Positions 50,154-59,600 of a stretch of DNA of 64,000 bases are shown piece after piece. Each line of letters opens with the position of its first letter. The first letter of the stretch is position 1. Source of the DNA: Polytrichum commune (taxonomy: Eukaryota; Streptophyta; Polytrichopsida; Polytrichales; Polytrichaceae); contig OX485805.1 in assembly GCA_950295325.1 (NCBI GenBank), positions 31,979,501-32,043,500 of the forward strand. Direction: 5' to 3'. Position numbers and translations under genes: made by a program. The notes beneath the pieces are model-generated. The model saw nothing but the letters and a program-made list of their open reading frames with translations, had not been told where the DNA came from and ran no database searches.

Positions 50154-50949
50154 AAGGCCCCATTTATTACGCCAGCCGACAAATGAGTCCGGCGGAGCGG
50201 AACTACACCACCACGGAAAGAGAGGCGTTAGCGGTGGTATACGCGTGTAGGAAGTTCCGGCACTACCTCTTAGGATACCGGATCGTATTCCACACCGACC
50301 ACAACTCCTTGAAGTACCTGGTCAATAAGCCGGACTTATCCGGAAGGATAGCCCGCTGGATCCTCCTACTCCAGGAATACGACTACGAGGTAGTAGTCAA
50401 ATCCGGAAAAGCCAACTCCAACGCAGACTACTTGTCTCGGCAGAGAGGACCGGAAGCGGCCTCCACCATAGAAACCTCATTTCCGGACGAGTTTCCGGAC
50501 GATGTTCCCGTATTCCACCTCTCCGGGGAGGAACCTTCCGCGTACGAGGACGTCCTCAAGTACTTAACGGAGAAAACCTACCCTCCAGGATTGTCGCAGG
50601 AAGAGAAGATAGTCTTCCAGACCAAGGTGGCCCCCTTCACCTTAATTAAGGGAACCCTCTTCCGGATGGGTCCGGACGACCAACTCCGGCGGTGCTTGGA
50701 GAAGCCGGAACAGGGGAAGGTCGTGAGGGCTCTCCATTCCGGCCCGTCGGGAGGACACTTCGCTGCCGTCACCACCATCCACCGGATCCGGAAAGCCGGA
50801 TAAACACTATATTCGTTAAATTGAGACTTTTTGGGCATTTTGAGATAATCACATAAATAAGAACAAGGATAAATGGAACACATATTGGAGAAAGTTGTAA
50901 GATGCGAACACTTTGAAGCGGGTGTTTAGAACAAGAACCCCATTAATAA

Positions 50950-51235
50950 CTCATATTTGGGATTGTTTAGGGTGGGCAATCCAAACCTTAGGCCAAGTTG
51001 AAGGGGAAATCTTAAAACATTTATATTATCGCACAAAAACTTGTATGAATATGGTTTAGGTAGCGCAATCCAAACCATAGATCATATTGAAGGGGAAATA
51101 TGTGAACCAATATAATATAACATACAAAATATTCCAAACTCATATTTGTGATGGTTTAGGTAGGGCAATCCAAACCTTAGACCATATTGAAGGGGAAATC
51201 ATGTGACACTTATATTATTGCAAAAAAAACATACA
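50950..51235 (+). repeat. Three tandem repeats of about 95-100 bp
   Basis: Units near 50959, 51053 and 51151 share GGTTTAGGTAGGGCAATCCA, AACCTTAGACCATATTGAAG and GGGAAAT. They lie just inside the left edge of cassette B, downstream of gene 3, and are non-coding. Confidence 0.85.
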
Positions 51236-51340
51236 AATTATGGCATGTAAAATGCATAGCATGCTAACACCACACATCCATTGGATAGTGCGACCCAAAA
51301 TGTTCTTGCCTATGGCTCACAACCCTACGCCTACTATGGC

Positions 51341-52144
51341 CTATCTAGCCTCGGAGACTACCTCTTTTTCTTTTGCTTCATTTTCTTTTGCTTTTTTTTC
51401 TTTTGCCTCTTTTTCTTTTGCTGCGGCTTCTTTTGCTCGCATTGCTTCAACATTCCTGAAAATCTCCGCCCCGCGACTATAGCCATTCTTGGGGTGACCG
51501 CCATCAATAACACATTTTGGATTCCGTCGGCCGCCCGAATTATACGACGAAGAATTCGAATACGATGAAGTGGACTGTCTTGCATTTCTGGTCATGGAGT
51601 AGAAACGCTCCAACTCGACGGACGCACTAGCCCGCATAGGTCTACGGGTGGGAGCAACCTGCAACGCGTGAATGCAAGAACACACGTGTTAGTTTAGGGA
51701 GGAAGACCCAAACGTGTCACACGTTCATTTTTTAAGTGCCGGATGATTGTAATGCGCGGTTAACCATGTTTGGGGGGGGGGGGGGTTCACCTTGTCACCG
51801 GGGGCGTTCCCGTCGGAGTCGGCGAGGAGGGGCAATGCGTCCCGCAAAGGAATAGGAAGGGTGCCACTCTTCGTAGGCCGAGCGTCCATCCGCAGCCGCC
51901 GTTGAGGTGTACTACTGCCGCCGGGCCGAGACGGGGACGTCCGGACGCATTTGCGATTTATGCCCTTGAGCGGCGACGAGGACGGAGATGGCCGGAAGAT
52001 TTGCTTGGGTGGGGGGCTATCGACGACGCCGGCGTCAATAGGCTCCTTGGAGTAGTCGATGGTGGACGCGGCATCGTAGACGGTCTCGTAGAAGAAGCTC
52101 CCCAAGTTTGATTCGCTGACGATGTCAATCGAGGGCTCCAAACG
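51341..52144 (-). CDS. Cassette gene 3 (copy B): small basic-tailed protein
   Basis: Function not recognised. Exon 52144-51791 (after a CAG acceptor) and exon 51658-51341, both phase 0. An upstream exon with the ATG must exist but was not located. Exon 1 carries DAASTIDYSKEPIDAG and a proline/serine-rich linker. Exon 2 carries SSYNSGGRRNP, GYSRGAEIFRNVEAMRAKEA and a long Lys/Glu-rich helical tail. The same two-exon layout and the GYSRGxEIFRxxEA block occur in copy A. The tail would suit a coiled coil or nucleic-acid contact, which is inference. Confidence 0.55.
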
Positions 52145-52263
52145 CTGATGGGAAAATTAAAACAAACAAAACCCAAGGGGAGGGGGGCAGGGGGGGAGCA
52201 TGAGAAAATCGATATACAATTGAGGCATACTATATCACACACAATGGCACACCATGTAGTATC

Positions 52264-53058
52264 TCAAATGAGTTTATTATATTTCGCGTGAGCGTACAAC
52301 TCTCTGTACATATAGTCCTTCGGATCCATGTATCTTTCGCCTATCGGATTACAACTAAGGAACCGGGGCACGGGTAGTCCGCTCCCCACGAGCGTTTGAA
52401 TGTACTTAAGTAGGTCTAACAAAAAGCGGTCTCGGACCTTCTCGACCGTCCACGTGGGGCAAACTATGAAGTTCGAGGTCGGGTTCAAAATGTTCTTGGA
52501 AGCGCTGTCGTCCACCATCAACGTGTTGTCACGGGTGGGGCGAACGTCGTAGGGACAGCCGACCATGGTCGGACGCTGGTCCCATACGACTGGCTGCAAG
52601 ACCTTAAGAAATTGGTTTACGGCGGGGTTGTTGGGTTTTTTCACAACCCTGCCCTCGGGGGTGTACAATGTTTTACAAGAATCCTGTCCTAGGACCAAGC
52701 ACGGGGGTTGGAGTCCCTTGAAGATGAACTCCACGACGGCCTGGGTGTTCTCGGACTTCATGGAGCTCCACACGATCACCCACCATTTGGATAGGGCGAC
52801 CTACAGGAAGCGCCGAAGCCACGGGCGGAGGTACACTAGCTTGCTTTTGATGTACGCGGGGGGACCATCGTAGTTCCCGTCCTCGGGCTTGCAGAAAGGC
52901 ACCGTGGGGACCTTGGGACAGTGCACGCACTGGACGAGGACCCCGTTGAGGTCTAGCACCAGGAACCGTGTCTTGGGCGGCGGAGACGGGGAAGGCAAAA
53001 TCGGGGGGACCACCGCGCTGTCCTCCACGCTCCTCGGGGAGGACCGGTGGGGAGCCAC
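52264..53058 (-). pseudogene. Cassette gene 2 (copy B): HAD/FCP1-like protein with one stop
   Basis: ATG at 53058, 264 codons. After a proline-rich leader it shows RFLVLDLNGVL (Asp36, again Asn where FCP1 has Asp), VIVWSSM and LMVDDSASKNILNP, and ends HAKYNKLI (copy A ends LAKLNKLI). An in-frame TAG at 52801-52803 falls where copy A has Arg (FLREVL), and the frame is otherwise continuous. The retained DLNG in both copies suggests that Asn is ancestral in this family rather than damage. Target unknown. Confidence 0.65.
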
Positions 53059-53495
53059 GACGCTATGCTCCGATCCCTGCGGCGACGAGCGAGAGAAGGC
53101 GGCGAGGACTATGTTATGCTATGTTTAATTCAAGCAGAACGGAAATTTTGTGCAAACACAAGAAGAATTGGACCATTGGTGGCAACAAAAACATACAAGG
53201 GGAACAACATACATTGGGACACGGATGCTAACATATGGGCGCCAAAAATAATAATTTTATTGTTACAAATCTCTATGTACAATTTGAGGGGGGGGGGCGC
53301 GGTGAACGAGGGCATTCACACTATCCTAATTGTACATCTACAAAATTGGTTGCGCGCCGCCAAGGTTGAGCGTAGTCGAGTGAGGTGAGACGAAGGGGAT
53401 CGCGGGGGGAGCACGTTGTTGGGTGCGTCGGGGGGGTGTAGTTCCTCATAGCTAGGGGGGACAAGACCACTCCAATAAGACAATGACCAAGGAGG

Positions 53496-53515
53496 TTTGG
53501 GTCGGTCGACCCAAA
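53496..53515. repeat. Cassette B palindrome in the 3' flank of gene 1
   Basis: TTTGGGTCGGTCGACCCAAA, just after the gene 1 stop codon. The interval 53059-53525 otherwise shows no gene. Confidence 0.9.
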
Positions 53516-53817
53516 CTGGGAGGGCTCAGTGTGTTACCTCGCCCTGGTCATGTCTCGACGATGTGGATGCCTCCACCGTCCCCGGTGCCCCACCTCTCTC
53601 GCCACCGCCTTCTCCGCCTACGTCAGGGACCTTGTCCTGCAAAGGTTGAGCATCAAGCCCTTGTCCTAAACCAATCTCCGCATATGCATCATGCATGGGT
53701 TCATCGATTTGGTTAGGATTAGAGGTATCACCAGGCCCTTGGAGGCCTTCAACATCTAACATGGTTGTGTCTCTTTGAGACGCAAGTTCGTCAAGGGAGG
53801 ACTGAGCTGCTCCGGGG

Positions 53818-53906
53818 TTTGGGTCGGGCGACCCAAACTGTCCTACATCGGGGGAGGCGCCTTGGGGCACTACAGTCGAGGGTGGGTTTGGGTCGGTCGA
53901 CCCAAA
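53818..53906. repeat. Two cassette B palindromes within exon 3 coding sequence
   Basis: 53818-53837 (TTTGGGTCGGGCGACCCAAA) and 53887-53906 (TTTGGGTCGGTCGACCCAAA). They are translated as FGSPDPN and FGSTDPN without breaking the frame. Confidence 0.95.
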
Positions 53907-55091
53907 CATCCTGGGATCGTCCGGCTGGTGAGGGGGCGCCATCACTATGGGGGGTCGTAGTGGTGGAGGGCCCAACGGGGAGGAGGCTCCAGATACGCGC
54001 CAGATGTTGGGATCGTCCACTTGTTGGACCGGCGTGTACGGAACATGGGGCGGCCGCATCATGTGCTGGAAGCTGAATGACCCTTGCGACACTGGGTGCT
54101 GAGGGATGCTCTGCGCTGGGAAACCGGGGGGCAAGTGCGGAAACGAGCTGGATGGAGCCACCACCAATCCTTGCGCCCACATCCCTTGTATGACTTGCGA
54201 TATCAAGTCGGCGCTGGATGGAGGTTGGGCCATCGCCCTTAGTCTTTCTTGTTCCAAGAGGAGAGCCCTCAGCTCTGCAACCTCGTTCCGCACGGAGGGT
54301 TCTTCTGCGGCAGCCCTTTGCAGGCGGACGCGCTGCTCCTCGTCTCTACGCATCTTCTCGTTGGCTTCCTCCACAGTGAGGACTTCGGGTTTCACCCTAG
54401 CCATGCCTGTGAACGCTGTCGGGGAGGGGGGATCCGATCTGAGCCGTTTGGCGAGCTCAATGTCGTCGTCGTCCTCGCTGCTAATGGCAATGGTCTCCTC
54501 CAATGCGTAATCGCCATAGAGCTTCTTTCCCTTTAACTTCCTCCTCTCCCGGAACGTGGCAGTCGCGTCCCTGGAGTACATGTCCCTCGCATCGTCCACT
54601 GTAAGGACGGGCATCATCTTACTCTGCGGGGTTGCCACACGCATAGCCTTCTTCCTCTGAGGGGCTTCAGATTCTTGCGTGAATCCCGTTGCCCCTTCCT
54701 CCACATCCCCCTCCTTTTCCTCCTCTCCGTGTTCTTCTTCTTCCTCCTCCTCTTCCACCTCTCCACCTCCTGTACGGGACGGATTGCCCGGATGCAACCC
54801 GACTAGAGGTTCGGGTAATTGGGTTGTTGCCCTTATCGCAATTTCTTCCGGGTTGATCCGCCTCGCCCTATCAAGAGGGTTCTCACCCCCCTCAACAACC
54901 TCGTCCACGTAGCTTCCCGGGATCCAATCGAGGATATCCATCTTCTTTGCCAGCGATTTCTGCATCCTGTAAAATTGCAGATCGCTATCCTCTATGTACG
55001 AGTAGATGTTCAACCCCAACATCTACACAATCCAAGTTATATAGAAATTAGAATTTGCAAGACAAAAAACAAGACCAAAAACAATATTTAG

Positions 55092-55111
55092 TTTGGGTCG
55101 ACCGACCCAAA
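55092..55111. repeat. Cassette B palindrome in intron 2 of gene 1
   Basis: TTTGGGTCGACCGACCCAAA inside the 118-bp intron 55023-55140. Confidence 0.95.
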
Positions 55112-56562
55112 CTGCGCAAGAGCTAAAGAATGTAACTTACCATGGCAGCATAGAGGGGTTTCGAGCCCCCGAACACGTTGAAGATACAGTCCCCTCTCCT
55201 AGTCAGCATCCTCAGCATCCGCATGTAGAATTCCATCCGCAGCTCATCTGCAGGATAGTTTGCGTATTTGGCCTCGTCGTATAGGCATTTGCTGGAACCT
55301 AACCCATCTGGAACTTGGAAGAGCTTGTCCATCCGGGATATAGGGTGGTTCGGCACCTTCAACAACTCCGCTTTGTACACGAAGTACAAACACAGGACGT
55401 TGACGACCTTGGTCTTCTTGTCCTTCAACGACGTGTAGGCCCCCTCCGCCGGTGCGGCGATGTAGTGAGACTTGGAGACTGCATACTCCGGCTGCAATTT
55501 CCGGACAAGGTCGTACACCTGCTCCGCCCTCCTATCCTCGACTATCCATAGCCAGACATCAACCTCCCTGAACTTAGGACTCGCATAATCGACGAACTTA
55601 GATAGGAAGGGGTCGTAAAACAGTGTGCTCATCGTACCCTCAAATGAGCTTCCAGGAATGTTCCTGAAATCTATCATTCCGAATGGGAAACGCCCCCCTG
55701 CTTTCGTCCTTATCGCCATTCTGGCGTCTTGACCTGGCCAGCCCTGAATTTTCAAAGGCTCGAAGGTGACAAGGTTGAAGTAAGCGTCCCCTTCAAACTG
55801 GACAATCTTCTTCTCTTTGATGAAGTTCGAGAACGCACGCGCTGTGTGATCCGGAAGCGCCCGGTTCTTCCCACCCTTCACCATCTTGGCCCGCAAGAAG
55901 TCATCCCCCGCTTCCCTTATTAGAGCCGCCATGGAGGCACTGGTGAACTTATATTCAGCTTTGAATGCTCTCCAGTTAGCCACATGAACCTCGCCGTCCA
56001 CGACAATATTCCTCTCCGGCACCAATTTATGCAGCTCCTGCACTATAGTTGTCTTTTTTTTCCTATTCTCAGTCCATTCCTTCATGGTGTAGCATGAAGG
56101 GACGAAGGATTTGGGCTTTAAGAAGACAATCTTCGGGTGCACCCAGCACCTTTTCGCCGTGGGCGTGAAATGCAGGATGTGCGCCGCCGCCTTCTCCATC
56201 TCCGTCTCGGAAAGGCCTTGAAGAGTTCTAAAGAACTATCTCACGAGAGGCTTCATTTGTTTGAAGCGCGTGGTTTGGTTGAAGAAAATTCCTGTGTCCG
56301 GGTCGATGAGCTCACCCGTCTCATGCTTCTCAAATACACTCTTCCACTTCATCCAAACGGAGTCGGATGCTGTTATTAAATAAATCTCCCTTCTAAGCTC
56401 GTTGTATTTCTTCTGTTTGTGACTAGCATTATCAATGGAGGAGAATTTATTTATCATTTGGTATTTGAAGTCCTGCATGTGATCAAAACAATCATTTGAA
56501 TGCATGTTATATATGAACATGTGATTTCCAAAACATATCATGACCAGTGTCTGCACCAAGAG

Positions 56563-56812
56563 TTTGGGTCGATCGACCCAAACTAAAAAAACATGACTGC
56601 AACAAGAGTTTGGGTCGATCGACCCAAACTAAAAAAACATGACTGCAACAAGAGTTTGGGTCGATCGACCCAAACTAAAAAAAACATGACTGCAACAAGA
56701 CTTTGGGTCGAGCGACCCAAACTAAAAAACATGACTGCAACAAGAGTTTGGGTCGAGCGACCCAAAATACACAAATAAAGCTGCAAAAGGAGTTTGGGTC
56801 GATCGACCCAAA
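56563..56812. repeat. Array of six cassette B palindromes in intron 1 of gene 1
   Basis: Palindromes start at 56563, 56609, 56655, 56702, 56747 and 56793, a 45-47 bp period, with spacers of the type CTAAAAAAACATGACTGCAA. Centres are AT (four) and AG (two). The last lies 4 bp from the splice donor. Confidence 0.95.
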
Positions 56813-58175
56813 CAATACTCACCTCCCACTTGGGATTCTTGTCCTTTGCATTCTCCCTCTCCTTGGGAGGCCTACCATAGAACTCCCACACCTCCCGCGA
56901 GGCCATGATATTCCTTATCCAGGAAGCTTGGTAGGCCCTTTTCTTATTCCCCATGTTAAAGTAACGGGAGATGTCGCTCAGTCGGGTCTCATCGTCAGAC
57001 CACACCACCAGTGCCTTCCACACCTTCAACTTCTCCTTCTGATGGTTGGGATCGTCCCATTCAGTCATCAGTTGGATTTTCTTGGAAGCCTCAACGCTGT
57101 GTTGGCCGTCTATGAGCCAAAAATCGCCTTTCTGAATTGTCGCCCACATTTGAGGGGTAGGCATTTTCTTCAGTCCCTGGGGCATCACTACAATGGTTTG
57201 CCTGTCGTCTTTGAATTGTTCGCTAACGATCTGCGCGATTATCCAATCGACGTAGGCGTCTTCTTTTGCTCGGACACATTTTTCTGGTGGCGCGAGATGA
57301 CACTGACTGATGTTCACGTCGAATTTGAAATCCATGCCCATGAAAAAGCAATGGGAGCACTTGGTCGTGAAATTGTTCACGATTTTTTGGATCTCCCCTG
57401 CATCCACTTCCTGCCCTGGCTTCGGCATGCGCAATTCTGGAGAGACTGGCTCGTCAGTCATCACAGATGACTCTCTCGCCCTCTTGGAGGGAGTTGTTTG
57501 GCGGCTGCCAGAAGGCGTAGGAGTCTGGCTATCCGCCGGTGTCTCCGATGGAGTGGTTCGTCTTGAGCTAGCCGGGACTGGTTGCGGCATCCTCACTGAT
57601 TGAGGCCTTGACGACCCTGCACCTTCCTCAGTGGGTACCTTCCGCCTGACGGCTTGCTGAGACTTCGTTTTGCTCTGCAGGGCTTTGTTGAGCACGCTGA
57701 TTGCATGCTTTAGTTTCGTAAACCGGCTCGAGACCTTTGTGTTCGATGTACTGGCATCGATGAAAATTGTCTCGGGTTTGATTACGTCAGGTTCGACACA
57801 TGACTCCCTTGCATATGTAGCGTCAAAGGGTTCGACGAACTGGTGCAGAAACATATGAGCATTCTGCACAGCGCTGTTCTCAAGGATGACGTCTGCGTAG
57901 TCTCCAAAAGACTGGACCGACGCCACCTCCCATCCCGTAAGAGTCGCCCAGGTATGTTTTTCCACGGTCCCTACTTTGACAACGAATATCAGTTTGTAAA
58001 TGGAGGTTTTTACTACTTGAATTGACCAGGCGAGGACAAGCCCGTCCTTAGGGACATATGAGTCATCCTGAGGTGTTTCGTGCTCCTGCCATAACACGTC
58101 TGGCGCAAGCATGAACCACCTTTCTCCTGGTCTTTTCTTTGGGGCCATCTGCAAAGAAAGAAGCAAGGATGTTAG

Positions 58176-58538
58176 TTTCGGTCGTTCGACCCAAACTTTC
58201 TCACAATAGATTAGATGTCACGTGATGGAAGGGAAATGTAATGCATCAACGCATTTATTTTTGGATTGTGTCTTGTTATTTTAGAACTTCATTTATATGT
58301 TTATATGGTATTTCGTTATCTTGGGTGGATTTGCGTTTTATATTGTCATCAAGGATTTCTTGAAAAGTTTATACTGTAGAGGTTGCGTTTGGGTCGACCG
58401 ACCCAAACAGCAGGATGTGCTTTGGGTCGATCGACCCAAACTATAGGCTGTGTTTAGGGTTTAGGGACCCAAAGCACATCGTGCTGTTTGGGTCGATCGA
58501 CCCAAACTATAGGCTGTGTTTGGGTCGTCTCCCCAAAC
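58176..58538. repeat. Cassette B palindrome cluster in the leader of gene 1
   Basis: Copies at 58176-58195 (imperfect), 58388-58407, 58421-58440, 58487-58506 and 58519-58538 (imperfect), upstream of the TTTGCAG-ATG. They are the positional equivalent of 43497-43900 in cassette A. Confidence 0.95.
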
Positions 58539-59600
58539 TGTTCTATTTTAATATAGTTTTTTAAACTTGGCATGTAGCATATACAATGCTTATGCATTGT
58601 GTATGCTACAACACTGTCAATTAAGAAACACATATTGGAACCCCTTGAAAAATAATACCTTTGTTGAGGGTTTCTGTTGTAGTCGTTGCAGATGGTTGCT
58701 TTTGAACAAGTGCTCTTCTTCGACTAAGACAGAATCAGTGAATTCCTATTCGCAGACACGCTAAAACTCACAAACAACTACCAAAGATTTCAAACCTTTC
58801 TTGAATCTCTCAATAAACCCACAATCTCTCACACAACTCCTGAGTCTCTTCAGAATCACTCAAACAACAATTGTAACTCTCAAACAACAACTGAGTCTGT
58901 TAAAACAACAACTGAATCTCTCAAAACAATAACTAAATCTCTGAAAGCACTTTTGTATCACTTTTGTATCTCTTATAGAACTTCCTAATCTGACAACCAC
59001 TCACAAGCACTCACATGCACTCATAAGCACTCATATGCACTCACAAGCCCTCACATGCACTCACAAGCACTCACATGCACTCACAAGCACTCACATGTAC
59101 TCACAAGCACTCACATGCACTCACAAGCACTCACATGCACTCACAAGCACTCACATGCACTCATCCGCACTTCGAACTCTCGCAAGCACTGCCTAAAGCT
59201 CACACAGAATGTTGGAAAACCCTTCAACAATCTGGAAAACACTTCAACAATGCTATATATTGCAACACTAGTGCAATCTCCCACTACAGCAAGAGAAGGG
59301 AGGGAAGGAGAAGAAAAAAGGGTGGAGAAGGAATGTAAAGAAAAGCGCCACCCTGAATCGCCACGGCGCTTCAGGAGAGGCGGCGCTTCCACAAGAGGCG
59401 CGGAGCGAAAGGTTGGCGGGAGAGAGAGAGAGAAAGGAGGAGAATGCTTGGCGGCTGGGGTTTTGTTACCCTCGGGAATTGGCCCCCAACCGCGCGAATA
59501 GGGTGCCAACGTGATTAGGGCAGCAACGGGAATAGGGTTACGGGGAACCCTAACTCCCATCCCTCTAAGGAGTAAACCCTTAGCGGGTAGTACAATTTTG
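58539..59600. other. Leader/promoter region of cassette B with 20-bp minisatellite
   Basis: 58780-58940 repeats CTCAAACAACAACTGAGTCT-like phrases, and 58985-59165 is a 20-bp tandem repeat of ACTCACAAGCACTCACATGC (about eight units). The minisatellite keeps plus-strand frames open by chance. No gene is claimed. Confidence 0.55.

Larger units (their letters stand above)
47605..50802 (+). pseudogene. Ty3/Gypsy polyprotein fragment (RT, RNase H, integrase zinc finger)
   Basis: Once two inserted LTRs are removed the frame reads through: FNRMPFGLCNAPGTFQRLM, FIDDFAVFS, RGFLGCVGY, YRRFIASYAKVATPL, DASGWCVGAILWQY, IYYASRQMSPAERNYTTTE, FHTDHNSLKYL and GGHFAAVTTIHRIRKAG. This is reverse transcriptase (from the fingers/palm), RNase H and the start of the integrase HHCC finger. 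Solo LTR copy 2 interrupts GCVGY|YRRF and copy 3 interrupts GRREG|PIYY. The fragment ends abruptly at about 50802 inside the codons for the usual GYYW, where cassette B's left-end-like sequence begins. It starts at the Copia junction, so both ends are truncated. Confidence 0.9.
53526..58148 (-). pseudogene. Cassette gene 1 (copy B): DGQH-motif / methyltransferase-like protein
   Basis: Exon 1 58148-56823 (442 codons), exon 2 56472-55141 (444), exon 3 55022-53526 (498), all phase 0, so about 1,384 codons. Exon 1: VVMPQGLKKMPTPQMW, then FWLIDGQHSVEASKKI (Asp347), like DGQHR/ParB-fold domains. Exon 2: FSSID block, HPKIVFLK, TMKEWTENR, FGMIDFRNIP, DVWLWIVE, then LRMEFYMRMLRMLTRRGD and FNVFGGSKPLYAAM (876-886), which parallels the end of beta-class methyltransferases. 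Exon 3: MLGLNIYSYIEDSD, an acidic EEEEEEEHGEEE stretch, a helical segment, and a proline-rich tail containing palindrome-encoded FGS(T/P)DPN. One TAG (56236-56238) replaces Glu of LREFF; nothing else breaks the frame. The ATG follows TTTGCAG, so a leader intron is probable. Proposed role: recognises or modifies element DNA; unproven. Confidence 0.7.
50804..59600 (-). mobile_element. Cassette B: unclassified mobile-element-like locus
   Basis: The sister of cassette A: gene 1 (53526-58148), gene 2 (52264-53058) and gene 3 (51341-52144), all on the minus strand. It carries 15 copies of TTTGGGTCGNNCGACCCAAA. The left edge is sharp: the Gypsy coding sequence breaks at about 50802 and AACACTATATTCG follows, a phrase also at 33125 near cassette A. 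The right edge is not identified; 59600 is a guess at the end of the leader region. Damage is lighter than in A: one TAG in gene 1 and one in gene 2. Confidence 0.6.

Noticed and set aside
48696..50160. Plus-strand ORFs reading PSCLLVFVGGRRSQRPGPS-like protein, found several times
   Set aside because: They are frames within the repeated chromovirus LTR; their recurrence reflects LTR copies, not a gene family.
56563..56812. CRISPR-like regular repeat and spacer array
   Set aside because: The repeats are perfect palindromes with nearly identical spacers, inside a eukaryotic intron, with no cas genes.
56593..57470. ORF with repeated WVDRPKL / GRSTQT segments
   Set aside because: It is translation of the palindrome array in intron 1 and antisense to exon 1; a splice donor (GTGAGT) ends the real exon at 56823.
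59055..59501. 148-residue plus-strand ORF with HSQALTCTHK repeats
   Set aside because: It is translation of a 20-bp minisatellite in the leader of cassette B.
33127..59600. Assigning cassettes A and B to the CACTA superfamily
   Set aside because: Only a CACTA-like left phrase was seen; no inverted right end, no 3-bp target repeat and no CACTA-type transposase.
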